A stretch of 64,000 nucleotides of DNA from Cystobacter fuscus (GTDB lineage Bacteria; Myxococcota; Myxococcia; Myxococcales; Myxococcaceae), in NCBI RefSeq assembly GCF_002305875.1, contig NZ_CP022098.1, positions 11,098,001 to 11,162,000 on the forward strand, read 5' to 3'. Position 1 is the first letter of the stretch, and each line of letters opens with the position of its first letter. Both the position numbers and the translations under genes were made by a program. Positions 36,100 to 43,782 of this stretch are shown piece by piece. The notes under the pieces were generated by a model that saw nothing but the letters and a program-made list of their open reading frames with translations, was not told the origin of the DNA and ran no database searches.

Positions 36100-36870
36100 G
36101 ACGGATTGCGGTAGACGGACGCGCTTGGCGACGGGCAGGTAGCACCTGCCCTGATACTCGGCATGGGTATCCGCCAGACAAGGAGGACGCTGGGCGACTT
36201 CAATCCAGCACCCACCATTGATGGTCACTTCACCCCGTTGGGCCTTGCAGGGAGCCGGCTCCTGATTCGCGAAGGGGTTCGCCGGCATGGGGTAGGCAAT
36301 GATGCCCGCCTGGGATTCACTCGAGGCGATGACATAAGGCGCATTCGACAGGGCGACTGTCTTCGACGCCATGCCGGCAACGGCCTCATTCGGGAGCAAA
36401 GGCTCTCCCGCGATGGACAGCCCCACGCCCAGACCCAGCGCGAACACCGCCACGCTCGCGAGCGCCGGCACACTCCATGACCAGTGCGCTCGTGAATTCC
36501 ACGGCGCGGAAGCAACGACCGGCCCTCGCGCGAGATGGGCTTGCACCCGGGCATTGTCCTCCACGCGTCCGACCGCCGCGGTCATCAGGACGAGGAGGTT
36601 CGCCAACTCCATCAGCTGGGCCGCGGCGGGAGCCTGCTCCACGTCCAACGTCACCGAGTCTCCCTTCGGATCGCAGGAGATGCACACCCGCCAGGGACCC
36701 TCGGGCCGCCACTCCACGTCATTCCCGGGCCTCAGCACCAGCGCGGGCCGCCCCTTGTCCACCCGCCATGCCTCGTAGAGGCAGCCGAGTCCCGGCCCGA
36801 CCTCGCCGTAGCTCTCGCCAGGCTGGAACAGCCTCGGCGTGCCCCCCACCCCGCTCTTCTCATCCGTCAT
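36082..36870 (-). CDS. Kinase-associated single-pass membrane protein
   Basis: 262 residues from ATG 36870 (GAGGGGACGACGA upstream). The first 125 residues are cytoplasmic (LFQPGESYGEVGPGLGCLYE, LMELANLLVLMTAAVGRVED), one helix spans about 133-155 (SVPALASVAVFALGLGVGLS), and the rest is periplasmic, ending in a cysteine-spaced motif INGGCWIEVAQRPPC...GRCYLP. As I recall, the same cysteine motif ends the periplasmic part of many myxobacterial Ser/Thr kinases, and the N-terminus looks like a shrunken kinase N-lobe without catalytic residues. Probably a kinase relative turned partner of the convergent kinase; not proven. Confidence 0.65.
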   Translation of the reverse strand: MTDEKSGVGGTPRLFQPGESYGEVGPGLGCLYEAWRVDKGRPALVLRPGNDVEWRPEGPWRVCISCDPKGDSVTLDVEQAPAAAQLMELANLLVLMTAAVGRVEDNARVQAHLARGPVVASAPWNSRAHWSWSVPALASVAVFALGLGVGLSIAGEPLLPNEAVAGMASKTVALSNAPYVIASSESQAGIIAYPMPANPFANQEPAPCKAQRGEVTINGGCWIEVAQRPPCLADTHAEYQGRCYLPVAKRVRLPQSVEPSGQ

Positions 36871-37335
36871 TCGTCGTCCCCTCGTGACCGCACGGCCCAG
36901 GCCCACACGGGACAGGATTTGACCATTCAAGTCAAGTCCCTTCACATGTCCTCTTGGGTCAAGAGAGCACCATCTCTCCATGGAGACGGATGCCCCGCCT
37001 GGGTGGGCTCCATCCACGGCGGCACCAGGCACAACATCAGTGAGCGAGGGCCAACCCGTCATGGGCGGCGACGCACCGGCGTCACCCCCCTGACCACGCC
37101 CGCCCTGGAACCGCTGTGCACTCCGTAGCACCTCCCACGATTTCAACCTGATGGATGCAAACCATTAGATTCACTCAACTACTTTCAGGTGAAATGAATC
37201 CATTCGTCGTCCACTTTTCTCCAAAAGGAATGAGAAAAGTCCTGGTGCGATTGACTTGCACATGACCCGCCCGGAAGTGTTAGAAGAATTGGGTTTTGGC
37301 TGGTTTTACCACCTGCGTGGGGGGCCCCGAGGCCG
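36871..37335. other. Intergenic region, 465 bp
   Basis: No gene supported. The part 37140-37300 is clearly richer in A/T than its surroundings (ATTAGATTCACTCAACTACT and similar), as expected for a double promoter region serving the leftward 36082-36870 gene and the rightward 37336 gene. A TTGACT at about 37251 has no -10 box at normal spacing. The rest is high-GC with no motif. Confidence 0.4.
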
Positions 37336-37668
37336 ATGAGGCGCGTCATCCATCACATGCTCCTGGGGTTGTTGGTGTTCGGGCTGCTCGGCCCGCTCAC
37401 CGCCTACACCTGGAAGCTGGCCGTCCGCAGTGCCGCGGCGACCGAGGAGACGCAGGAATCGCTCGACAAGGATTTCACGCTCTCGCGCATCATGGCCCGG
37501 CTGTCGGGAGCACGCCGCCTGCCGCCGTGTCCCCCTCGAGAAACCCCACGTGCGCGGCAGGACCGCCGCGCGCGGGTGCTGCCACCCGCGCAGGTCATCA
37601 CCCCCCGGGCGGTGGTGGTGTGGCGGCCGTCGAATCCAGTCCCGGACGAAGAACCCTTCTGTCGCTGA
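37336..37668 (+). CDS. Small predicted membrane-anchored protein, unknown
   Basis: 110 residues; GAGG lies 5 bp before the ATG. One N-terminal helix (MLLGLLVFGLLGPLTAYTW) then a polar, arginine- and proline-rich tail with no family. Its start is preceded by an A/T-rich promoter-like stretch and it reads toward the SulP fusion 224 bp away. Codon use in the second half is poor, so the true extent or even its being a gene is uncertain. Confidence 0.4.
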   Translation: MRRVIHHMLLGLLVFGLLGPLTAYTWKLAVRSAAATEETQESLDKDFTLSRIMARLSGARRLPPCPPRETPRARQDRRARVLPPAQVITPRAVVVWRPSNPVPDEEPFCR

Positions 37669-37891
37669 CCGGGCTCCGGCCGCGCCCGACGTCCGCCCGG
37701 CATCCGTGCCCCGGGTGCTGATGCGCGCGCGCACGTGACGGACCCCGCGTCCCCCCACGGCGCTCCGCCACGTCCTTTCGCCACCGCTCCTCCGCGCGAG
37801 GCAAGGCACTCCCGTGTCCTTGCCACCCGCCCGGCGTCCCTTTCACCCCTCGGCCGCGTGCCCTCTGGCACGTGCCGGTTTCCACACGTGT

Positions 37892-40036
37892 ATGCCCATG
37901 CAACGAGCCCGTGAGAAGAATGCCCTGACGCGCGAGAAGAGTGCCCTGACGCGCGCCCGGCGCCTGCCCGCGCCAAGGCCCCTGTCGCGCGTCCTGGAGA
38001 GACAACGCCCCCCGCCCTCGGAGGACAGCTTCGGCGCCGAGTGGCACTCGGTGCGCCGCTACCTGGTGGACTCCTGGAAGGACGTGGTGCGCTTCATTCC
38101 CCAGGACGTGCTGTCCGGTGTCACCGTGGCGGCGGTGGCGCTGCCGCTCAACCTGGCCCTGGCGGTGGCCAGCGGCCTGCCTCCCTCGGCGGGCCTCATC
38201 GCCGGCGTGGTGGGCGGCGGCATCGCGGCGATGATGGGCGGCACGCCCCTGCAGGTGACGGGCCCCGCCGCGGCGCTGTCCACCATGGTGTTCGCCCTGG
38301 TCGCCCGCTTCGGCGTGGCGGGTGCGGCCGCCGCCGCCATGGCGGTGGGCGGCATGCAGTTGCTGCTCTCCCTGGGCCGCGCCGGCCGGCTGATGAAGTA
38401 CGTGCCCGAGTCGGTGCTCGCTGGCTTCACCACGGGCGTGGGCATCAAGCTGCTCGATCAACAGATTCCCGAGCTGCTCGGCTTCGACTACCGGGTGTTC
38501 GAGCTCGCGCAGATGATGCACCGGCCGGAGTGGCTGCACGAGGTGTCCTGGCTGTCGACGCTGTCGGGCCTCGCGGTCGCCTTCCTGGTGGTCGCCGCGC
38601 GGCACCTCAAGCGCTTCCCGGCGGCGCTGGTGGGCGTGGGCATCGTCACGGCGCTGGCCAGCTACCTCGGCTGGGACATCTCCCGCGTGGGCGAGGTCCC
38701 CTCCAGCCTCCCGCCTCCCTCGCTGCCGGCCCTGCAGGGCCGTTGGCTGGAGCTGTTCGCCGCGGCCCTGCCGCTCGGCATCCTCGCCGCGGCCGAGTCG
38801 CTCCTGTCCGCGCGCGTCACCGACCGCATGGCCCCCAACGCTCGGCCCCACCAGCCCACGCTGGAGCTGCTCGGCCAGGGCCTGGCCAACCTGGGCTCCG
38901 GGGTGATGGGCGGCATGCCCGTCACGGGCGTGGTGGTGCGCTCGGGCGTCAACGTGCAGAGCGGAGGCCGCACCCGCCTCGCCTCCTTCCTGCACTCCGC
39001 GTCCCTGCTCTTCGTGATGCTGTACCTGTCGGATCAAATCGCCAAGGTGCCGCTGGCGGGCCTGGCGGGGCTCTTGTGCGTGGTGGGCCTGCGCCTGGTG
39101 GAGGTGGGCACGTTGGTCCACCTGTGGAAGGAGGAGCGGGTGGAGGCGGTGGCCTTCCTCGTCACGGCGGCGGGCACGTTGAGCGGCCACCTGGTGGAGG
39201 GCCTCGCGGGCGGCATGGTGATTCACGCGGTGGGCGCCTGGCTGCACCGGCGCAGGCACAAGCCGCACCCGAGCGCGCCCTCGCAGGAGCAGAAGCAGCA
39301 GGGCGTGCGCGCGGTGCTCTCGCGGGCCCACGCCGCGGCACGGCACCCGAGCCACCTGGAGGCCTCGCCGCACTCGCTCGGCTGGCTGCGGCACATCAAG
39401 TCCCGGCCCCTCATGTCGAGCTCCTCGTTCGTCCACCCGCAGGCGGCGGTCATCGGCCGGGTGGTGCTCGGCGACCATGTGCACATCGCCGCGGGCAGCT
39501 CGGTGCGCGCGGACGAGGGCACGCCCTTCCACATCGGCGCCAACTCCAACATCCAGGACGGCGTGGTCATCCACGCCCTCAAGGAGCGCAAGGTGATGGT
39601 GGGCGGCGAGGAGTGGGCGGTGTACGTGGGCAAGAACGTCTCCATGGCCCACAACGCCCTGGTGCACGGCCCCTGCTACATCGGGGATGACACCTTCGTG
39701 GGCTTCAAGGCGGTGGTGCACGACGCCGTCGTCGGCAGCCACTGCTACATCGGCATCGGCGCCATCGTGGTGGGCGTGGAGGTGCCGGATGGGAGATTCG
39801 TCCCCCACGGCACCATCGTGGACACCGCGGAGAAGGCCGAGCGCCTGCCGCCGGTGAGCGAGGCCCACCGCGAGTTCAACGAGGACGTGGTGGACGTCAA
39901 CCGAGGCCTGGCCGCCGCCTACCGTACCCAGGACGGGGAGGTCCGGCAGACCACGCGTCCCCTGGCAACCCACAACAACACCGAGCCCACGTCCGGATGG
40001 ACGAACTGGCGGCGCTCCCGCGACGAGCGCTTCTGA
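37892..40036 (+). CDS. SulP anion transporter fused to CcmM-like gamma-carbonic anhydrase
   Basis: 714 residues from ATG 37892; GTG 37814 would add 26 low-quality residues. Residues about 65-450 are a SulP transporter (FIPQDVLSGVTVAAVALPLN, QVTGPAAALSTMVFALVA, VLAGFTTGVGIKLLDQQIPE) of the bicarbonate/sulphate family, without the usual C-terminal STAS domain. In its place, from about residue 510, is a left-handed beta-helix closely like the CcmM N-terminus: SSVRADEGTPFHIG, SNIQDGVVIH, KNVSMAHNALVHGPCYIGDD. Zinc ligands are H561, H587 and H592 (spacing 26 and 5 as in CcmM); the catalytic Arg, Asp and Gln are present. It should hydrate CO2 or dehydrate bicarbonate right at the transporter mouth. 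Two SPFH genes follow at once. Confidence 0.9.
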   Translation: MPMQRAREKNALTREKSALTRARRLPAPRPLSRVLERQRPPPSEDSFGAEWHSVRRYLVDSWKDVVRFIPQDVLSGVTVAAVALPLNLALAVASGLPPSAGLIAGVVGGGIAAMMGGTPLQVTGPAAALSTMVFALVARFGVAGAAAAAMAVGGMQLLLSLGRAGRLMKYVPESVLAGFTTGVGIKLLDQQIPELLGFDYRVFELAQMMHRPEWLHEVSWLSTLSGLAVAFLVVAARHLKRFPAALVGVGIVTALASYLGWDISRVGEVPSSLPPPSLPALQGRWLELFAAALPLGILAAAESLLSARVTDRMAPNARPHQPTLELLGQGLANLGSGVMGGMPVTGVVVRSGVNVQSGGRTRLASFLHSASLLFVMLYLSDQIAKVPLAGLAGLLCVVGLRLVEVGTLVHLWKEERVEAVAFLVTAAGTLSGHLVEGLAGGMVIHAVGAWLHRRRHKPHPSAPSQEQKQQGVRAVLSRAHAAARHPSHLEASPHSLGWLRHIKSRPLMSSSSFVHPQAAVIGRVVLGDHVHIAAGSSVRADEGTPFHIGANSNIQDGVVIHALKERKVMVGGEEWAVYVGKNVSMAHNALVHGPCYIGDDTFVGFKAVVHDAVVGSHCYIGIGAIVVGVEVPDGRFVPHGTIVDTAEKAERLPPVSEAHREFNEDVVDVNRGLAAAYRTQDGEVRQTTRPLATHNNTEPTSGWTNWRRSRDERF

Positions 40037-40084
40037 GCGCGGGGCCCCCGTGAACGACAACCTTTCCTACGGAGTCACACAACC

Positions 40085-40972
40085 ATGTTCTTGATGGGAA
40101 TCCTGATGGGCGCGACGGTCTACGGCGCCTATGTGCTGTCCCGCTGCTTCTTCCGGGTGGAGGAGGGACACCTGACGGTGCTCACCGCCTTCGGCGCGGC
40201 GCGGACCGAGGCCGATGGCAAGACGCTGCGCACCTGGGGTCCGGGGCTGCACCGCAAGCTGCCCTGGGAGAGGGCGCATGACATCCCCATGATGGAGCAG
40301 GCCCTGGAGCTGGCCGGCGAGAAGGGCGGCCAGACGGCGATGACGGGAGACGGCACGGTGCTGCGCTTCGACAGCACCCTGCGCTACGTGCCCGTGCGCG
40401 ACAGCCTGGGCCACTTCCTCTTCGGCCTGCGCGCGCCGGTGGAGCACATCACCGGGCTGTTCTCCTGCCTGTTGCGCAACGAGATCGCCAACTTCCACGC
40501 TCCCGCCGCGGGTCCGGAGACGGTGAGCGGCGCGCTGGCCGCGGCGAACCAGGCGGGTGAGAACTCCTACGCGCTCATCCGCCGCGAGCGCCGGCTGCTC
40601 AGCCAGCGCATCGAGGCGTTCTGCCACAAGGAGATCGGCCGCAAGTACGGCGTGCAGTTCGTGGGCGTGGACCTCACGGACGTGCTGCCACCGGATGAGC
40701 TGGACAGCGCGCTCAACGCCGTCATCGCCGCGCAGAACGAGTCGGACGCGGCCTATGCGCGCGCCGGAGCGGAGTGCCAGCAGCGCGTGCTGGCCGCCGC
40801 GCGCGGCGTGGAGATCGCCCGGGCGCGCGCCGCGGCGACCGAGACGGAAATCCTCAAGCTGGGCGAGTTCCTCTCGGAGCTCGACCGGCAGAACACCCTC
40901 CACCTCTACGTGTCGCGCCGCCGGGCCGAGGTCATGTCCGAGTCGCGCACCGTCTACCTCAAGGGACAGTAA
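40085..40972 (+). CDS. SPFH/band-7 (stomatin-like) membrane protein, first copy
   Basis: 295 residues: one N-terminal hydrophobic anchor (MFLMGILMGATVYGAYVL), then an SPFH domain (VEEGHLTVLTAFGAA, RTWGPGLHRKLPWERAHDI, LRFDSTLRYVPVRDSLGHFL) and a coiled coil (NAVIAAQNESDAAYARAGAE). Stomatin-like proteins form membrane rings that cluster and tune channels and transporters. It begins 48 bp after the SulP-carbonic anhydrase gene and 5 bp before the second SPFH gene, so the three are probably one operon. Confidence 0.85.
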   Translation: MFLMGILMGATVYGAYVLSRCFFRVEEGHLTVLTAFGAARTEADGKTLRTWGPGLHRKLPWERAHDIPMMEQALELAGEKGGQTAMTGDGTVLRFDSTLRYVPVRDSLGHFLFGLRAPVEHITGLFSCLLRNEIANFHAPAAGPETVSGALAAANQAGENSYALIRRERRLLSQRIEAFCHKEIGRKYGVQFVGVDLTDVLPPDELDSALNAVIAAQNESDAAYARAGAECQQRVLAAARGVEIARARAAATETEILKLGEFLSELDRQNTLHLYVSRRRAEVMSESRTVYLKGQ

Positions 40973-40977
40973 CCCCC

Positions 40978-41916
40978 ATGAACTCGAGCCAACTGCTTCA
41001 ACTCATCGGCGGTATCGTCGCGGGCCTGTGCACCGTGCCCTTCCTGATTGGACTGGGGCGCCTGTTCGGCCTCCAGGTGGAGGACGAGGAGACGGTGCTC
41101 GTCACGCGCTTTGGCAAGCTGGAGAAGACGCTGAGCAAGCCGGGCTGGCACTGGGTGCCCGAGCGCGTGCTGCCCTGGGTGCGCACGTTCCCGGTGAGCC
41201 GGGCGCGCGACTTCCGCGACATCACCAACATCCAGGTCAACGACGCGCGGGGCACCACGGTCATCGTGGACCTGTGGCTGGAGTTCCGGGTGGCGGATCC
41301 GGCGCGCGCGCTCTTCGGGGTGGCGGACTGGGACAAGTCGCTCCGGGCGCTCGTCACCCACGCGGCGCTGTCCATCCTGGGCAACCGCTCGTTCGAGCAC
41401 ATCCTGTGTGACCGCAGCGAGCTGGGCGAGAAGGTGCGCCAGGACATCCAGGACGAGACGCAGCGCTGGGGCCTGGAAGTGGAGCGGGTGCTCGTCCGCA
41501 ACGTGAGCCTGCGCCCCGAGGTGGCCCAGCAGGTGTTCGACACGCTGTCGGCGCGGCTCGAGCGCGCCACGGCGGAGGTGGAGGAGGAGGGACGCCAGCG
41601 CGTGGCGCTCCTGGACGCGCAGACGAGCGCCCAGGTGGCGTCGCTGGTGGCCGAGGCCAAGGGCCAGTACCCGGCGGCGGTGGGCCGTGCCTTCGCGATG
41701 CTGGGCAAGCAGCCGCGGGTGCTCCACGCCTACAACGAGCTGTACTCGCTCTCCCAGGTGCGCCCGCACCGCACCGTGGCCTTCCATGGCTTCGCCGAAG
41801 ACGAGATGCGGGCCATCGACGCGGCGATGCTCCCCACCACGACGACCAACGGCGCCCAGGATCTGGAAGTCCCGACGCTGCGCCCCAATGGGGACGAGCG
41901 TAAGGTCGAGGCCTGA
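40978..41916 (+). CDS. SPFH/band-7 (stomatin-like) membrane protein, second copy
   Basis: 312 residues. Anchor LQLIGGIVAGLCTVPFLIGL, SPFH domain (DEETVLVTRFGKLEKTLSKP, WHWVPERVLPWVRTFPVSRA, VIVDLWLEFRVADPARALFG, THAALSILGNRSFEHIL), coiled coil with LERATAEVEEEGRQRVALLD, and a loose tail. It is diverged from the first copy, so the two probably make a mixed oligomer. The final codons (KVEA, stop) lie in a 77-bp dispersed repeat that ends in a long hairpin, which likely closes the operon. Confidence 0.85.
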   Translation: MNSSQLLQLIGGIVAGLCTVPFLIGLGRLFGLQVEDEETVLVTRFGKLEKTLSKPGWHWVPERVLPWVRTFPVSRARDFRDITNIQVNDARGTTVIVDLWLEFRVADPARALFGVADWDKSLRALVTHAALSILGNRSFEHILCDRSELGEKVRQDIQDETQRWGLEVERVLVRNVSLRPEVAQQVFDTLSARLERATAEVEEEGRQRVALLDAQTSAQVASLVAEAKGQYPAAVGRAFAMLGKQPRVLHAYNELYSLSQVRPHRTVAFHGFAEDEMRAIDAAMLPTTTTNGAQDLEVPTLRPNGDERKVEA

Positions 41917-41978
41917 GCGCCGCTCCTTGAAGTGTTGCACCCCGGGAAGGGGGCACCCACGGGTGCTCCCTTCCCGGG
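41902..41978. repeat. 77-bp dispersed palindromic repeat, copy A
   Basis: Matches 51974-52050 at 62 of 77 positions without gaps (counted by hand). The most conserved parts are the GTGTTGC box and the palindrome to its right. The left 15 bp are coding (end of the second SPFH gene). Confidence 0.65.
41941..41978. terminator. Long hairpin after the SulP-CA/SPFH operon
   Basis: CCCGGGAAGGGGGCACCC pairs with GGGTGCTCCCTTCCCGGG around AC: 17 of 18 pairs plus one G-T. No T tract follows. Strong structure; likely terminator or mRNA 3'-end stabiliser, and part of the dispersed repeat. Confidence 0.6.
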
Positions 41979-42043
41979 ACTCCGGCGAGCACGGGCAAGC
42001 CCACTTGGAGGAGCACGGCGCCAAACATGAGCGCGAGCTCGCG

Positions 42044-42358
42044 ATGGAGCTGACGTCCCCCTGCCCTAATTGGTTGAACTTCCTGGGTCATCCCGTGTTG
42101 GACGGACTGGGAGGAGCAGCGGGTCTCCGGGCCCGGTTGCACTCGCCGGATACCACCCTTCAGGAAATGAAGGAGGGACGGGCCGTCATCACCCTTGGCG
42201 CCCGACCTGACGCGGGTGACATCGAGCGAGGCCGCACGCTGCCCGCCTACCGGGAACTGGCACGTGTATTGGAACCCGCCCTCTATTACAGACAGTACCC
42301 ACGAAACCAAGAGGTCCCCGAGCACATCCGCCGCTGGGAGCGCCGCTTCCACGAATGA
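42044..42358 (+). pseudogene. C-terminal fragment of a DUF3396 (type VI immunity family) gene
   Basis: The frame from ATG 42044 encodes 104 residues: PNWLNFLGHPVLDGLGG, LHSPDTTLQEMKEGRAVITL, ERGRTLPAYRELARVLEPAL. These are the last third of DUF3396 proteins (about 300 residues), abundant in myxobacteria and named after the TsiV3-like immunity role. The N-terminal two thirds are absent; upstream is the SPFH operon hairpin. It stops 12 bp from a tRNA fragment. It may be a relic or, less likely, a short functional protein. Confidence 0.6.
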
Positions 42359-42370
42359 GCTTGAGGCATC

Positions 42371-42412
42371 TCTGAGCGGCGGGAATCGAACCCGCCGCCA
42401 GAACCTCCGGAA
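42371..42412 (-). other. 3' half of tRNA-Arg(CCG): probable att scar
   Basis: Read leftward: loop TTCCGGA (anticodon CCG with T33 and G37), stem half GGTTC, 5-base variable loop TGGCG, T-arm GCGGG-TTCGATT-CCCGC, acceptor strand CGCTCAG and discriminator A. All 3'-half positions fit. The expected 5' half is not there: the five bases before the loop (ACTGA) cannot pair with GGTTC and no D-arm follows. Break inside the anticodon loop is typical of tyrosine-integrase attachment sites. No CCA is encoded. No matching complete tRNA was seen in the window. Confidence 0.7.
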
Positions 42413-42598
42413 TCAGTGAAATGCGCATGCGGAGGAGAACGCCTCATGCATGCTTTTCCCGCGAGGCGCCCATCGACATGCCACGCCATTCATTGCCAGC
42501 TTCCCCGACGGCGGGACCCTCGAGTGGGACTCAGCGGGCGGGTGGGGCCTTGGTGCGATATAGTAGCGGGTGCACCGAGCGCCGAGGTCCATGAACCC

Positions 42599-43375
42599 AT
42601 GAGCAACATGATCCTGAACAGGAGAGAGACTGCGCCGACTGGGTCCCCGGGAATTCCGCTGCCGTCCATTTCCTTCTCCGGGTGCGCGTGGCTCATCTCG
42701 TACCATCTCGGCGTCATCGATGTGGCGCGCGAGGTGTGCGACCTGTCGCGGACGACGTTCCTGGGGGCCTCCTCTGGAAGCTTGGCGGCGATCCTGGCGG
42801 CCGCGGAAATCAAGACGGCGGACGCACTGGACTTCATCATCACGATGGTGCGAGACGTGGAGCCGAGGTGGTTGGGACCCTTCGGGCGGATGAGCCAGAC
42901 GGTGACCGCGGGCCTGCGGCGGCTGATGCCCGAGGACACCTATCTGCGCGTGCGGGGGCGGGTCTACATCTCGGTGACCCGCCTGCCGACCCTGCGCAAC
43001 CTGCTGCTGCCAGAGCGCGAACTCCGCTCGAACGAGGAGCTGCTCCGCATCGCGCTCGCGTCCTGCTACATCCCCCTGTACTACGAACGGCCCGTCTTCT
43101 ACGGCGGCTTTCCCGCGCTGGACGGAGGGGCCTCGAACAACTTGCCCCAACTGGATGCCCACACGGTCCTGGTCTCCCCTACGCCTTCCTTCCAGCGCAA
43201 GCGGCTCGACATCTTCCCCAAGGAGGAGCCACCGCTGATCACCGCGCTCCTTCCCCGGGTGACGATCGTCGAGCGCTTGTTCGAGCAAGGCCGCGAGGAT
43301 GGGCTGGCCTTCTTCACGACGACGCTCGCGGCGCGTGCGCGCCCCGAAGTGACCCCCATTCCCCCAGGCCGATGA
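42599..43375 (+). CDS. Patatin-like phospholipase
   Basis: 258 residues from ATG 42599 (GAGG upstream). Features of the patatin/ATGL type: SFSGCAWLISYHLGV as the oxyanion-side glycine segment, nucleophile Ser in FLGASSGSLAA, and the catalytic Asp in ALDGGASNNLP. It should hydrolyse acyl ester bonds of lipids. There is no signal peptide. It is the first gene to the right of the tRNA scar, and an immunity-like fragment lies on the other side; patatin-like lipases are used as type VI effectors, but no delivery domain is visible here, so a housekeeping lipase is equally possible. Confidence 0.8.
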   Translation: MSNMILNRRETAPTGSPGIPLPSISFSGCAWLISYHLGVIDVAREVCDLSRTTFLGASSGSLAAILAAAEIKTADALDFIITMVRDVEPRWLGPFGRMSQTVTAGLRRLMPEDTYLRVRGRVYISVTRLPTLRNLLLPERELRSNEELLRIALASCYIPLYYERPVFYGGFPALDGGASNNLPQLDAHTVLVSPTPSFQRKRLDIFPKEEPPLITALLPRVTIVERLFEQGREDGLAFFTTTLAARARPEVTPIPPGR

Positions 43376-43410
43376 GGCCCTGGAAATGACTCCTCCCCAG
43401 GCGGGGGGGC

Positions 43411-43782
43411 TCAGAGGTAGCCCACTCGATAGGCGCAAGCCACCAGCGGCTCCCCATTCATGGCGGTGATTGCCTCGCAGCTCTCGACATCGGGCATGCC
43501 GGCCTTCGTGCAGGAGGCCCGGCAGGCGGAGTCTTCCAAGGGACGACTCGGGAGCGCCGGAGCGCGCTCCGAGTAGATGCATCGGACCTCTTCGCCGCTC
43601 CAGCCACAACTGACCGACGGGGGTACGCCCAAGGCTCGAGAGCAGACCTCGATGCAGTTGCTGGCGCTCCCGCTGGGCGCGTGGGCGATGGGAATGAAGA
43701 GGTAACGCGAGGTGGGGCACCCCCCAAGCAGCACTGCCGCCGAGAGTGCTCCGAGCACACGCACGATGAGGGGCGGGGTCAA
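43411..43782 (-). CDS. Cysteine-rich lipoprotein coupled to upstream exported protein
   Basis: 123 residues; TTG start at 43782 sharing bases with the stop of the upstream gene (TTGA), AAGGAG 9 bp before it. The signal VLGALSAAVLLGGC gives a lipobox at LGGC. The mature part has paired cysteines (NCIEVCSRAL, VSCGW, RCIYS, ACRASC, SCEAI, ACAYR). No family recognised. Third gene of the putative operon with the giant sensor kinase. Confidence 0.7.
   Translation of the reverse strand: MTPPLIVRVLGALSAAVLLGGCPTSRYLFIPIAHAPSGSASNCIEVCSRALGVPPSVSCGWSGEEVRCIYSERAPALPSRPLEDSACRASCTKAGMPDVESCEAITAMNGEPLVACAYRVGYL

Noticed and set aside
36871-37146. Upstream extension of the 36082-36870 gene
   Set aside because: The frame is open to 37146 but the residues are low-complexity and the ATG at 36870 has a good ribosome site.
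37240-37270. Possible sigma-54 promoter (TGGTGC...TTGCA)
   Set aside because: The GG and GC elements are 12 bp apart instead of 10, so it does not fit a -24/-12 promoter.
37251-37285. Possible sigma-70 promoter with TTGACT
   Set aside because: The nearest -10-like bases (TTAGAA) are 22 bp away; spacing too long.
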